A stretch of DNA of 7,203 nt, from positions 1 to 7,203 of the forward strand of contig JAAZAQ010000380.1 of assembly GCA_012514225.1 (NCBI GenBank), given 5' to 3'. Under the pieces are notes generated by a model. The model had not been told where the DNA came from. It saw nothing but the letters and a program-made list of their open reading frames with translations, and did no database searches. This document shows, piece after piece, positions 1 to 5,925 of the stretch. Source of the DNA: Clostridiales bacterium (GTDB lineage: Bacteria > Bacillota > Clostridia > Christensenellales > Aristaeellaceae). Positions within the stretch are counted from its first letter, which is position 1, and each line of letters opens with the position of its first letter. Position numbers and translations under genes: made by a program.

Positions 1-196
1 AGCAGGGGTGCTCGTGGGTGGCGATGACGACGTTCTGTTCGGCGATGCGCTTGACGCGCTCCTCCTGCGCCGCGTCCGGAAGCGGCACCAGGTAGCGGCC
101 GGCCCAGTCCCATTTGGCCAGCTTGAACACCGGGTAGTCCGCCCCGGGGGTCAGGTAGTCGAACGCCTTGTAGCCCTTGTACGCCTTTCGGGTCAT
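1..196 (-). CDS. N-terminus of a metal-dependent hydrolase, possibly an M19-type (membrane) dipeptidase; partial
   Basis: The first 65 residues of a protein that runs off the left edge of the window. ATG at 196-194 is preceded by a strong Shine-Dalgarno (AGGAGG at 211-206, 9 bases away), and no in-frame stop follows. There is no signal peptide. The start is rich in Tyr and Lys, with YLTPGADYPVF at about residues 14-24, and ends in VVIATHEHPC (56-65). The HxH (H61, H63) after a short hydrophobic strand is what is expected for the first metal-binding strand of an amidohydrolase-like TIM barrel. From memory, some bacterial M19 dipeptidase homologues have a similar N-terminus with a ...SLHDHP-type motif, but too little is visible to be sure. 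It is the last visible gene of the peptide-transporter operon, 41 bases after the second permease, which fits cleavage of the imported compound. Other amidohydrolase families are possible. The gene is well supported; its family is tentative. Confidence 0.6.
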   Translation of the reverse strand, partial: MTRKAYKGYKAFDYLTPGADYPVFKLAKWDWAGRYLVPLPDAAQEERVKRIAEQNVVIATHEHPC

Positions 197-237
197 GTCC
201 GGTTCCCTCCTCCTGTTTGTCACACTGGCGCCCGCGC

Positions 238-1077
238 TCACCGGGTCTTGGGGTTCAAGGTATCGTTGATGGCGTTGCCCAGGATGTTGAAGCTGACCAC
301 GTACAGCGTGATGGCGACGCTGGGCCACAGCCACCACCAGACGGGGTTGGGGGTCTTGAGCAGGGCGCCGGAATCCCAGGCCTTCTTGAGGATGAGCCCC
401 CAGCTCCAGGTGTTGGGGTCCCCCAGGCCCAGGAAGCTCAGGCCCGATTCGCTCAGCACGGCGGTGGCCATGACCAGGGTCAGGTTGACCATGACCGGGC
501 CGATGATGTTCAGCAGGATGTGCTTGAAGAGGATTTTGGGCTTGGACACGCCCAGGGAGCGGGAGACCTCGATGAAGGGCATCTCGGAGGTGCGCAGGGT
601 GGCGTTGCGGGTGACCCGGGCCAGGCTGGGCCAGGAGAGGATGCCGATGACGATGCCCACGTTGGTCACCGAGGAGCCCGCGATGGCGGCGATGACAATC
701 ATCAGGGGCATCATGGGCATGGTCATGAAAATCTCGATGACCGAGTCGATGAACCCGCCCACGCGGCCTTTGAAGTAGCCGCTGACGAGGCCCAGGGGCA
801 CGCCGATGGCGGCGGCGCACAGGACGGCCATCGCCGACACGTACACCGAGGTGCGCGCGCCCCAGACGATTTCGCTCATTACGTCCAGGCCCAGGTTGTC
901 CGTGCCCATCCAGTTGGCCTGGCTGGGGGGCGCCTCGATGTTGCGTCCGTAGCCCTTGGGGTACTTGGCCAGCAACGGCGCGGCCAGCCCGATGGCGATG
1001 ATGAGCAGCACGATGACCAGCCCCGCCATGCCCAGCTTGTTGCGCCGGAAGGCCTGGAAAAACGTCTTCTGGTTCAT
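238..1077 (-). CDS. dppC: Peptide/nickel-type ABC transporter permease, DppC/OppC family
   Basis: Inner-membrane permease (279 aa) that forms the translocation pore together with the DppB-like partner. After a short cytoplasmic N-terminus (residues 1-17, FRRNKLGMAG) comes a first membrane segment at about 18-36. The family's signature loop follows, GTDNLGLDVMSEIVWGARTS at about 58-77 (family pattern GTDxxGRD...GxRxS; here the usual Arg is Leu). Further hydrophobic segments lie near 79-100, 117-135, 138-150, 197-215 and 250-268. The EAA loop that docks onto the ATPase is at about 170-190 (EVSRSLG...FKHILLN) with its conserved Gly at 175; the usual Pro near its end is Leu. SGLSFLGLGDP at 211-221 is typical of OppC proteins. 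The ATG overlaps the TGA of dppB (ATGA) and has GGGAGG 8-9 bases upstream. The length is normal. Peptides are the likely cargo, but related permeases carry nickel, opines or sugars, so the symbol is a family label. Confidence 0.92.
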   Translation of the reverse strand: MNQKTFFQAFRRNKLGMAGLVIVLLIIAIGLAAPLLAKYPKGYGRNIEAPPSQANWMGTDNLGLDVMSEIVWGARTSVYVSAMAVLCAAAIGVPLGLVSGYFKGRVGGFIDSVIEIFMTMPMMPLMIVIAAIAGSSVTNVGIVIGILSWPSLARVTRNATLRTSEMPFIEVSRSLGVSKPKILFKHILLNIIGPVMVNLTLVMATAVLSESGLSFLGLGDPNTWSWGLILKKAWDSGALLKTPNPVWWWLWPSVAITLYVVSFNILGNAINDTLNPKTR

Positions 1078-2045
1078 GCGCGGGCACCTCCCAGTTTGAC
1101 CCTTGGGTCAATCCACGCGAGGACGAGGTCGGTCAGGATGTTGATGACCACCGTGGTCGCGGAGAGGAAGAGGAAGGCGCCCTGGAGGACGGGGTAGTCC
1201 AGGGTGGAGACGGCGTCGAAAATCTGCCGCCCGATGCCCGGCCAGGAGTAGATGCTCTCGGTCATGATGGCGCCGCCCATCAGGTGGGAAATCATGATGC
1301 CCGTCGCTGTGATGGTGGGAATCATCGCGTTTTTCAGCGCGTGCCGGCGGGTGACGTAGCGCTCGTCCCAGCCCTTGGCGTAGGCGGTGCGGATGTAGTC
1401 CTCCTTCTGCACCTCGATCATGCTGTTGCGGGTGTAGAGGATGATGGAGGTGCAGTTGCCGATGAAGAGGGTGAAGGTGGGCAGCACCGCGTGGCGCAGC
1501 ACGTCGACCGTGAAGGCGAAGCCCTTGGCCGGCGGCGGGGTGTAGGCGCCCCCGGTGGGCAGGATGCGCAGCAGGTACCCGAACAGGTACAGCAGGGAGA
1601 AGGAGAGGAAGGGGATGAAGATGGAGATGCCCACCATCGTCACCACGTTGACGGCGCGGTCGAAGGCGCCGTTGCGCTTCTTGGCCGCCCGGATGCCCAC
1701 CGGGATGCCGATGAGCAGCGCCAGGGAGACGCTCAGGCCCAGCAGCAGCAGGGTCCAGGGCAGCTTCTGCAGCAGCAGGGTGGTGACCAGGTCGCGGTTT
1801 TTGAAGGACATGCCGAAGTTGCCCTGCAGCAGCTGCCCCAGATAGACGAAATACTGGGTGAGGACCGGCTTGTCCAGGCCGAACTGGGCGGTCATCTTGG
1901 CGACCGTTTCCGCGCTCATCTTCGGGTCGATCATCATGCTGACGGGGTCGGCCGGAATCAGCCGCAGGAGGAAGAAGGTGAAGGTGATGGACACGAACAC
2001 CGTCAGCAGGCCGCGCACCACGCGCCGGATGAGGTATTTTCCCAT
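1074..2045 (-). CDS. dppB: Peptide/nickel-type ABC transporter permease, DppB/OppB family
   Basis: The other permease subunit (323 aa, normal length). The N-terminus has the family layout: basic start (KYLIRRVVRG), first membrane helix at about 11-30 ending in LRLIPADP, then a periplasmic/extracellular segment with FGLDKPVLTQYFVYL (55-69) and GNFGMSFKNRD (75-85). Hydrophobic segments follow near 97-119, 134-160, 186-204, 246-262 and 288-310. The EAA loop is at about 220-243 (TAYAKGWDERYV...HALKNAMIP), with Gly 225 as the conserved glycine. Near the C-terminus SWPGIGRQIFDAV (267-279) and DYPVLQG (283-289) match the OppB pattern PGxGRLxxxAxxxRDYPVxQG. The start is set by GGGGAGG at 2056-2062, 10 bases upstream. 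It begins 5 bases after the dppF-like gene and overlaps dppC by ATGA, so production of the two permeases is probably coupled. Cargo is inferred from family and from the adjacent hydrolase gene. Confidence 0.92.
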   Translation of the reverse strand: MGKYLIRRVVRGLLTVFVSITFTFFLLRLIPADPVSMMIDPKMSAETVAKMTAQFGLDKPVLTQYFVYLGQLLQGNFGMSFKNRDLVTTLLLQKLPWTLLLLGLSVSLALLIGIPVGIRAAKKRNGAFDRAVNVVTMVGISIFIPFLSFSLLYLFGYLLRILPTGGAYTPPPAKGFAFTVDVLRHAVLPTFTLFIGNCTSIILYTRNSMIEVQKEDYIRTAYAKGWDERYVTRRHALKNAMIPTITATGIMISHLMGGAIMTESIYSWPGIGRQIFDAVSTLDYPVLQGAFLFLSATTVVINILTDLVLAWIDPRVKLGGARA

Positions 2046-2050
2046 ATCGC

Positions 2051-3043
2051 TTACGCCTCCCCGATGCCCGGCTGCGCATAGTGGCAGCGGACGAAATGCC
2101 CGGGTTCCAGTTCCCGCAATTCCGGGTGCGCGTCGCGGCAGTCCTCCCGCGCCATGAAGCAGCGGGACTGGAAGCGGCAGCCCTTCGGCAGGTTGACGGC
2201 GCCGGGGATGTCGCCCTCCAGCAGGATGCGCTGCTTCCTGACCGTGGGGTCCGGGTTGGGGATGGCGGAGATGAGCGCCCGGGTGTAGGGGTGGGCCGTC
2301 CGCTCGAACAGCTGCCGGGAGGAGGCGTGCTCCATTACCTCGCCCAGGTACATCACGATGATTTCGTCGCTGACGAACTTCACCACCGACAGGTCGTGGC
2401 TGATGAAGACGTAGGTAAGGTTGAACTCTTCCTTCAATTGGGCGAAGAGGTTGAGCACCTGGGCCTGCACCGAGACGTCCAGGGCGCTGACGGCCTCGTC
2501 GCAGATGATGAGGCGGGGGTTCATCGCCAGCGCCCGCGCGATGTTGATGCGCTGGTGCTGGCCGCCGGAAAACTCGTGCGGGAAGCGGGTGACCATCTCC
2601 CGCTGCAGCCCCACGCGCTCCAGCATCCGGGCGACGTGCTCCTTCACTTCCTTCTGGGTCTTGAACAGCCTGTGCTCCCGCAGGGGCTCCGCGATGGCGT
2701 CGCCCACGCGCACCCGGGGGTCCAGGGAGGCGTAGGGGTCCTGGAAAATCATCTGCATGTCCCGGCGGATTTCGCCGCTCTGGCGCTCCTTCAGCGGCAG
2801 GATGTCGCGGCCCTTGTAGGTGACCGTGCCCGCCGTGGCCGGGATGAGCTTGAGCAGCAGCCGCGCCAGGGTGGACTTGCCCGAGCCGCTTTCCCCGACC
2901 ACGCCCAGGGTCTGCCCGCGGCGCAGGTCGAAGTTCAGGTCGTCCACCGCGTGCAGCAGCAGGGGCTTCGAAAACCAGGCGTTGCTGATGTTGAAATGCT
3001 TGGTCAGGCCCCTTACGCCCAGCATCACGCCGTTGTCCGTCAT
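2051..3043 (-). CDS. dppF: Peptide-type ABC transporter ATP-binding protein, DppF/OppF family
   Basis: Cytoplasmic ATPase (330 aa) that, with the DppD-like protein, powers the importer. The frame is open further upstream, but ATG 3043 is chosen because it begins family-like sequence ([17 protein letters not shown]), overlaps the TGA of the preceding ATPase gene (ATGA) and has AGAGG 7 bases upstream. Motifs in order: Walker A GESGSGKST (50-58), Q-loop Gln 101 (IFQDPYASLDPR), ABC signature FSGGQHQR (158-165), Walker B LIICDEAVSALD (178-189), switch His 216 (ISHDL). The signature differs slightly from the usual LSGGQRQR, as is common in this family. The oligopeptide C-terminal region begins near HPYTRALISAIP (251-262). 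It carries C289, C295, C302 and C320 (C-x5-C-x6-C ... C), the pattern linked with a [4Fe-4S] cluster in Dpp-type ATPases. ERTAHPYT and YLGEVME fit OppF/DppF. It lies 5 bases before dppB. Confidence 0.93.
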   Translation of the reverse strand: MTDNGVMLGVRGLTKHFNISNAWFSKPLLLHAVDDLNFDLRRGQTLGVVGESGSGKSTLARLLLKLIPATAGTVTYKGRDILPLKERQSGEIRRDMQMIFQDPYASLDPRVRVGDAIAEPLREHRLFKTQKEVKEHVARMLERVGLQREMVTRFPHEFSGGQHQRINIARALAMNPRLIICDEAVSALDVSVQAQVLNLFAQLKEEFNLTYVFISHDLSVVKFVSDEIIVMYLGEVMEHASSRQLFERTAHPYTRALISAIPNPDPTVRKQRILLEGDIPGAVNLPKGCRFQSRCFMAREDCRDAHPELRELEPGHFVRCHYAQPGIGEA

Positions 3044-4014
3044 GCCATCACCTCTTCGTACAGGTAGCAGGCCGCGTGGTGGCGGTCGTTGAGGACACAG
3101 CGGGCGGGCTTGCGCTCCGAGCAGACGGGCAGCTTGTAGTCGCAGCGGGGCGCGTAGCGGCAGCCGGGGGTGAAGTTGCGCACCGTGGGCACGACGCCGG
3201 GGATGTTGTAGAGCGTGTTGCCCTTGGAGCGCAGGGTGGGCAGCGCCAGCAGCAGGCCCTTGGTGTAGGGGTGGGCGGGGTGCAGGAACACCTCCTCCAC
3301 CGTGCCGGCCTCCACGATCTGCCCGGCGTACATCACCGTGACCTCGTCGCACACCTCGGCGACGATGCCCAGGTTGTGGGTGATGAACATCAGGGAGCCG
3401 CCCTCCTTCAGGCGGACCATCAAATCCAGCACCTGGGCCTGGATGGTCACGTCCAGGGCGGTGGTCGCCTCGTCGGCAATCAGCAGCGCCGGGCTGCAGG
3501 CGATGGCCATGGCGATCATGGTGCGCTGGCGCATGCCGCCGGAAAACTGGTGGGGGTAGTTCTTCATCCGCTTTTCGGGGTTGGGGATGCCGACCTTGTG
3601 CAGCAGCTCCAGGGTGGCCGCCTTCAGCTCGGGCTCCGCCATCTGCGGGTTGTGGCGGCGGATGGCCTCCCCGATTTGCAGGCCGATGGTCAATACGGGG
3701 TTCAGGCAGGTCATCGGGTCCTGGAAAACCATCGCCACGTCGCGCCCGCGGATGTCGCCCATCTCCTTCGGGGTCTTCGACATCAGGTCCATTCCCTTCA
3801 GGGACACGCTGCCCCCCGTGACCCGCGCGGCCGCCGGCAGCAGACGCATGACCGCCAGGCTGGTGATGGACTTGCCGCAGCCCGACTCGCCCACGATGCC
3901 CAGCGCCTTGCCCTCCGGCAGGGTGAAGGAGATGTCATCCAGCAGGTTATAGCGGCGGCCTTCGTCGTCCTGAAGGTCGAGACGGAAGTTGTCAAAGCGC
4001 AGGATGTCTGGCAT
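3040..4014 (-). CDS. dppD: Peptide-type ABC transporter ATP-binding protein, DppD/OppD family
   Basis: First gene of the transporter operon: a cytoplasmic ATPase of 324 aa. The frame is open to 4155, but ATG 4014 is preferred. It begins the family-like [14 protein letters not shown], has AGGAAGGAA 6 bases upstream, and the residues further upstream are low-complexity leader sequence. Motifs: Walker A GESGCGKS (42-49, Ile where Thr/Ser is usual at 50, then TS), Q-loop Gln 98 ([11 protein letters not shown]), signature FSGGMRQR (157-164), Walker [13 protein letters not shown] (177-188), switch His 213 (ITHNLG). The C-terminal oligopeptide domain starts around [11 protein letters not shown] (245-255). 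It has C285, C291, C298 and C316 (C-x5-C-x6-C ... C), again the putative [4Fe-4S] pattern, plus C306. FSGGMRQR and MTCLNP are typical of DppD/OppD rather than DppF/OppF. Its TGA overlaps the dppF ATG. Confidence 0.93.
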   Translation of the reverse strand: MPDILRFDNFRLDLQDDEGRRYNLLDDISFTLPEGKALGIVGESGCGKSITSLAVMRLLPAAARVTGGSVSLKGMDLMSKTPKEMGDIRGRDVAMVFQDPMTCLNPVLTIGLQIGEAIRRHNPQMAEPELKAATLELLHKVGIPNPEKRMKNYPHQFSGGMRQRTMIAMAIACSPALLIADEATTALDVTIQAQVLDLMVRLKEGGSLMFITHNLGIVAEVCDEVTVMYAGQIVEAGTVEEVFLHPAHPYTKGLLLALPTLRSKGNTLYNIPGVVPTVRNFTPGCRYAPRCDYKLPVCSERKPARCVLNDRHHAACYLYEEVMA

Positions 4015-4238
4015 CGGCGGTTCCTTCCTGGGTCGTTCCGGGGCTTCGCCCCGGGCGCAGCCCTGTTCCGGGGAATGGCGAAAGCCGGCCCCCGGGGTCT
4101 CGCTTTGCGGTTGTGGTCGGTTTCGTTTTGGTGAAAAGGGGAGGTTCGTCGCCACGGCCGGTGGCCGGCTGCGGCGGCCTATCCCGGCAGGGCGTCCCCT
4201 TCCCGGCGGGGAGGGAGACGATGGTCGGCCGGAATATG
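4015..4238 (-). promoter_or_regulatory. Long structured 5' leader of the peptide-transporter operon
   Basis: From the predicted transcription start (about 4238) to ATG 4014 the leader is about 224 bases and holds no convincing gene. Several inverted repeats are visible. At 4193-4220, two 12-base arms (4193-4204 and 4209-4220) around a 4-base loop pair with, in the minus-strand RNA, one mismatch and one G-U pair. At 4157-4169 a 5-bp GC stem has a 3-base loop, or alternatively 4151-4165 pairs gccac with gtggc. At 4038-4054 a perfect 7-bp stem (CCGGGGC / GCCCCGG) has a GAA loop, 24 bases upstream of the start codon. None is followed by a T run, so simple attenuators are not evident. I recognise no known riboswitch or T-box core. 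The leader could affect mRNA stability or translation, or may only reflect GC-rich sequence. Confidence 0.45.
4021..4029 (-). promoter_or_regulatory. Ribosome binding site of the dppD-like gene
   Basis: On the minus strand this reads TTCCTTCCT reversed, that is AGGAAGGAA, ending 6 bases before ATG 4014. It fixes the start at 4014 rather than at the upstream in-frame ATG at 4155, which has no comparable site and would add 47 residues without similarity to the family. Confidence 0.75.
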
Positions 4239-4244
4239 CATCCC

Positions 4245-4274
4245 ATCATAGGGAGGCACCCGGGGGAATGTCAA
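4245..4274 (-). promoter_or_regulatory. Sigma-70-type promoter for the peptide-transporter operon
   Basis: On the minus strand TTGACA (4274-4269) is a perfect -35 hexamer, followed by an 18-base spacer and TATGAT (4250-4245), one base from the consensus -10. The predicted start of transcription is near 4238. It is the best match to the consensus in the whole gap and faces the dppD-like gene. Confidence 0.75.
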
Positions 4275-4590
4275 CGCGAACGCGCTGGAAAAACCGTTTC
4301 AATACAATCCGGGCTTATATCTATGCATCGCCGCCTGTTCCTGCGGCTGCCGGGACCGCGGGGACGAAGCGACAGGAAAACCCGGGATATACTTCCGCCG
4401 GCGGCAACGCGGAGAAGCGCAAAAGACAAGGTTAAAGGGGGCGCGCCGTCCGGCAGGGCGTTCGCGGGCGGGAAAGGATACGCAGCCCTTCTCCGCCCGG
4501 GGGATTATGCCGGGGAAAGGGAACCGGCGCCAAAGGATGTCCCGGACGGAAGGAAACATGCAAAAATATACATCCATGGCGGGTTCGGCG
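4275..4590. other. Intergenic stretch between divergent promoters, no recognised element
   Basis: About 316 bases lie between the -35 element of the leftward promoter and that of the rightward promoter. Reading frames cross it on both strands (for example 4299-4679 minus and 4113-4667 plus), but they lack Shine-Dalgarno sites, look compositionally random and run through the promoters, so I do not call genes. It has AT-richer patches (4297-4325, 4561-4575) inside GC-rich sequence and a short palindrome CCGCCGGCGG (4395-4404). There is no tRNA, clear terminator or insertion-sequence end. It may hold regulator sites. Confidence 0.5.
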
Positions 4591-4619
4591 TTGAAAAGGG
4601 CGGGAAAATGCGGTACAGT
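4591..4619 (+). promoter_or_regulatory. Sigma-70-type promoter for the URO-D / NlpC-P60 unit
   Basis: TTGAAA (4591-4596), a 17-base spacer, then TACAGT (4614-4619). Each hexamer keeps the most conserved positions (TTG and TA...T). Transcription would start near 4626, leaving a leader of about 139 bases before ATG 4765. Confidence 0.6.
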
Positions 4620-4623
4620 ATGC

Positions 4624-4639
4624 GCAAAGCGCGGTTTGC
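4624..4639 (+). promoter_or_regulatory. Possible operator: near-palindrome at the predicted start of transcription
   Basis: GCAAAGCGCGGTTTGC reads almost identically on the other strand: 14 of 16 positions are symmetric, with half-sites GCAAA / TTTGC around a GC-rich centre. It sits immediately after the -10 element TACAGT, where a bound repressor would block transcription. The shape is like sites of LacI/GalR-type repressors, but no regulator gene is in the window and a single copy is weak evidence. Confidence 0.3.
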
Positions 4640-4726
4640 CGCCGCGGCCTGTCCCCAACGCATCTAAGGAAAAACGCATCCCGGCATAGCGTCAACAGGG
4701 TATCCGACTGCATCCGTAAAAGAACG

Positions 4727-4760
4727 CCCGGCGCTTCCGCATCCGCGCCGGGAAGGAGGG
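4727..4760 (+). promoter_or_regulatory. Hairpin abutting the ribosome binding site of the URO-D gene
   Basis: CCCGGCGC (4727-4734) and GCGCCGGG (4745-4752) form a perfect 8-bp GC stem with a 10-base loop. The Shine-Dalgarno AAGGAGG (4753-4759) starts at the very next base and lies 5 bases before ATG 4765. The stem leaves the ribosome binding site itself unpaired, so it may keep it exposed or protect the mRNA 5' region. There is no T run on the plus strand; on the minus strand only a broken one (GTTCTTTTAC) follows, so it is a poor terminator in either direction. Confidence 0.55.
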
Positions 4761-4764
4761 CCAG

Positions 4765-5925
4765 ATGGAGTTCCTCAGTTTCAGGGGCCATGACCTGCGC
4801 GCAAGGAAAGAGAAAATCAAAAAGGCCATGCTGCTCGTCCCGCCGGAAACGGCGGAGGACGTCCCCGTCCTCGCGCATACCTCCTGCTATTTTGCCTTCG
4901 GCAACGCGCGCAGGCCGGAAGGGTACTGGACGGACCCCGCGGTGATGCTCGCGTTTCAGCAGGACGGCTACGAGCGGCACCTGAACGCCGTACGCGACGA
5001 CGTGGTCCCGTACTTCATGCCGTGGTTCGGGACCGGCGTCCTCGCGACCGCCTTTGGCTGCCCGGGCCGCGAGTCGGCCGGGGCCGGCGACGAGCCCACG
5101 GTCACGGGGCCTGCGGTCTCCAGCGTGGAGGAGGCCGCACGGCTGAAAATGCCGGACCTGGAAAGGGACGGCTGGATGCCGCGGGTCGCCCGGTTTATGG
5201 ACTACGCCGTCCGGCACGGGGAAATGCCGGTCGGCCCCTCGGACCTGAACAGCCCGCTCTCGACGGCGCTCCAGATCTGCGGGTACGAGAACTTCCTGTG
5301 CTGGATGTATGAGGAGCCGCACGCGGTCGAGGACGTGATGTCGCTTGTCACGGAGGCGTTCATCCGATGGGTCCGCTACCAGAAGCGGGTCGCGGGCGAG
5401 GCGGCCGGCTGGTCCAACGGGCTGCAGGGGCTCTACACGCCGGTGGGCGGCGTCTGGCTGTCCGACGACGACCTGATCAACATCGGCCCGGAATTCTACC
5501 GGCGGTTCGTCCTGCCGCACTACCGGCGAATCTATGAGGAGTTTGGCGGCGGGCACCTCCACTGGTGCGGGCGCGGAAGCCATCAGTTCGGAAACCTGCT
5601 GGCGCTGGAAAGCGCCAACTCCGTCAACAACTCCCCGATGGGGGACGCCGCGGAGCTGCGCCGCCTGTTCGCCGCGTTTTCCGGAAAGAAGGCCATCATC
5701 CTGCAGGACGTCGCCCCGGCGGACGCGCAGGCCTACTACGGCAAGCTGTTCGAGGGGCTCCAGGACCTGACCGGCCTCCTCGTCAGCACCTTTGTCACGG
5801 AATTCCTGGCCGGCGACCTGGACGGCGCCTCCGTTCCGACCGACGTGCCCCCGGAGCGGCGCGCGAACGCCGTCGTCAAGGCCGTCAGGGACCTCGCGGG
5901 CGGCATCCTCGCGCAAAAAGCTTGA
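4765..5925 (+). CDS. Uroporphyrinogen decarboxylase (URO-D) family protein, methyltransferase-like
   Basis: A cytoplasmic protein of 386 aa with no signal peptide or membrane segment. The middle and C-terminal half match the URO-D/MtaA-type fold. Visible landmarks are GPSDLNSPLSTA (157-168), a probable substrate-pocket region, then WLSDDDLINIGPEFYRRFVLPHYRRI (231-256), which follows the family pattern SDD...SPExFxxFxLPxxRRI. Next is GHLHWCGRGSHQFGNLLALE (263-282), containing the H-x-C motif (H266, C268) that binds zinc in MtaA/MtbA-type methyltransferases. Members of this branch usually move methyl groups between corrinoid proteins and thiols; haem-pathway decarboxylation is unlikely given the sequence. 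The later cysteine ligand of MtaA-type enzymes is not apparent: after C268 there is no Cys to the end, the matching zone reading ASVPTDVPPERR (355-366). The substrate is therefore unknown. The start is fixed by AAGGAGG 5 bases upstream. Its TGA overlaps the ATG of the next gene. No corrinoid-protein gene is in the window. Confidence 0.82.
   Translation: MEFLSFRGHDLRARKEKIKKAMLLVPPETAEDVPVLAHTSCYFAFGNARRPEGYWTDPAVMLAFQQDGYERHLNAVRDDVVPYFMPWFGTGVLATAFGCPGRESAGAGDEPTVTGPAVSSVEEAARLKMPDLERDGWMPRVARFMDYAVRHGEMPVGPSDLNSPLSTALQICGYENFLCWMYEEPHAVEDVMSLVTEAFIRWVRYQKRVAGEAAGWSNGLQGLYTPVGGVWLSDDDLINIGPEFYRRFVLPHYRRIYEEFGGGHLHWCGRGSHQFGNLLALESANSVNNSPMGDAAELRRLFAAFSGKKAIILQDVAPADAQAYYGKLFEGLQDLTGLLVSTFVTEFLAGDLDGASVPTDVPPERRANAVVKAVRDLAGGILAQKA

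Noticed and set aside
217..1197. Long plus-strand open frames opposite the permease and ATPase genes (also 1284-2081, 2081-3067, 3076-4134)
   Set aside because: They are antisense shadows in GC-rich DNA: rich in Gly, Asp, His and Gln, without Shine-Dalgarno sites, and directly opposite genes with clear family motifs.
4038..4054. GC-rich hairpin as an intrinsic terminator or attenuator before dppD
   Set aside because: No T run follows on either strand; kept only as leader structure.
4388..4393. TATACT as a plus-strand -10 element
   Set aside because: There is no -35-like hexamer 16-18 bases upstream, and the site at 4591-4619 is far better.
4113..4667. 184-residue plus-strand frame across the gap
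   Set aside because: It starts inside the antisense of the transporter leader, covers both promoters and shows no family-like sequence.
4299..4679. 126-residue minus-strand frame in the intergenic gap
   Set aside because: It has no ribosome binding site at 4679, no recognisable domain, and crosses the rightward promoter; composition looks random.
4507..4689. Small plus-strand frame of 60 residues ahead of the URO-D gene
   Set aside because: It overlaps the -35 and -10 elements and predicted start site, and its start lacks a Shine-Dalgarno.
4432..5916. 494-residue minus-strand open frame opposite the URO-D gene
   Set aside because: It mirrors the well-supported URO-D gene, has an Arg/Pro/Gly-rich composition with no motif, and continues into the intergenic region through the promoter.
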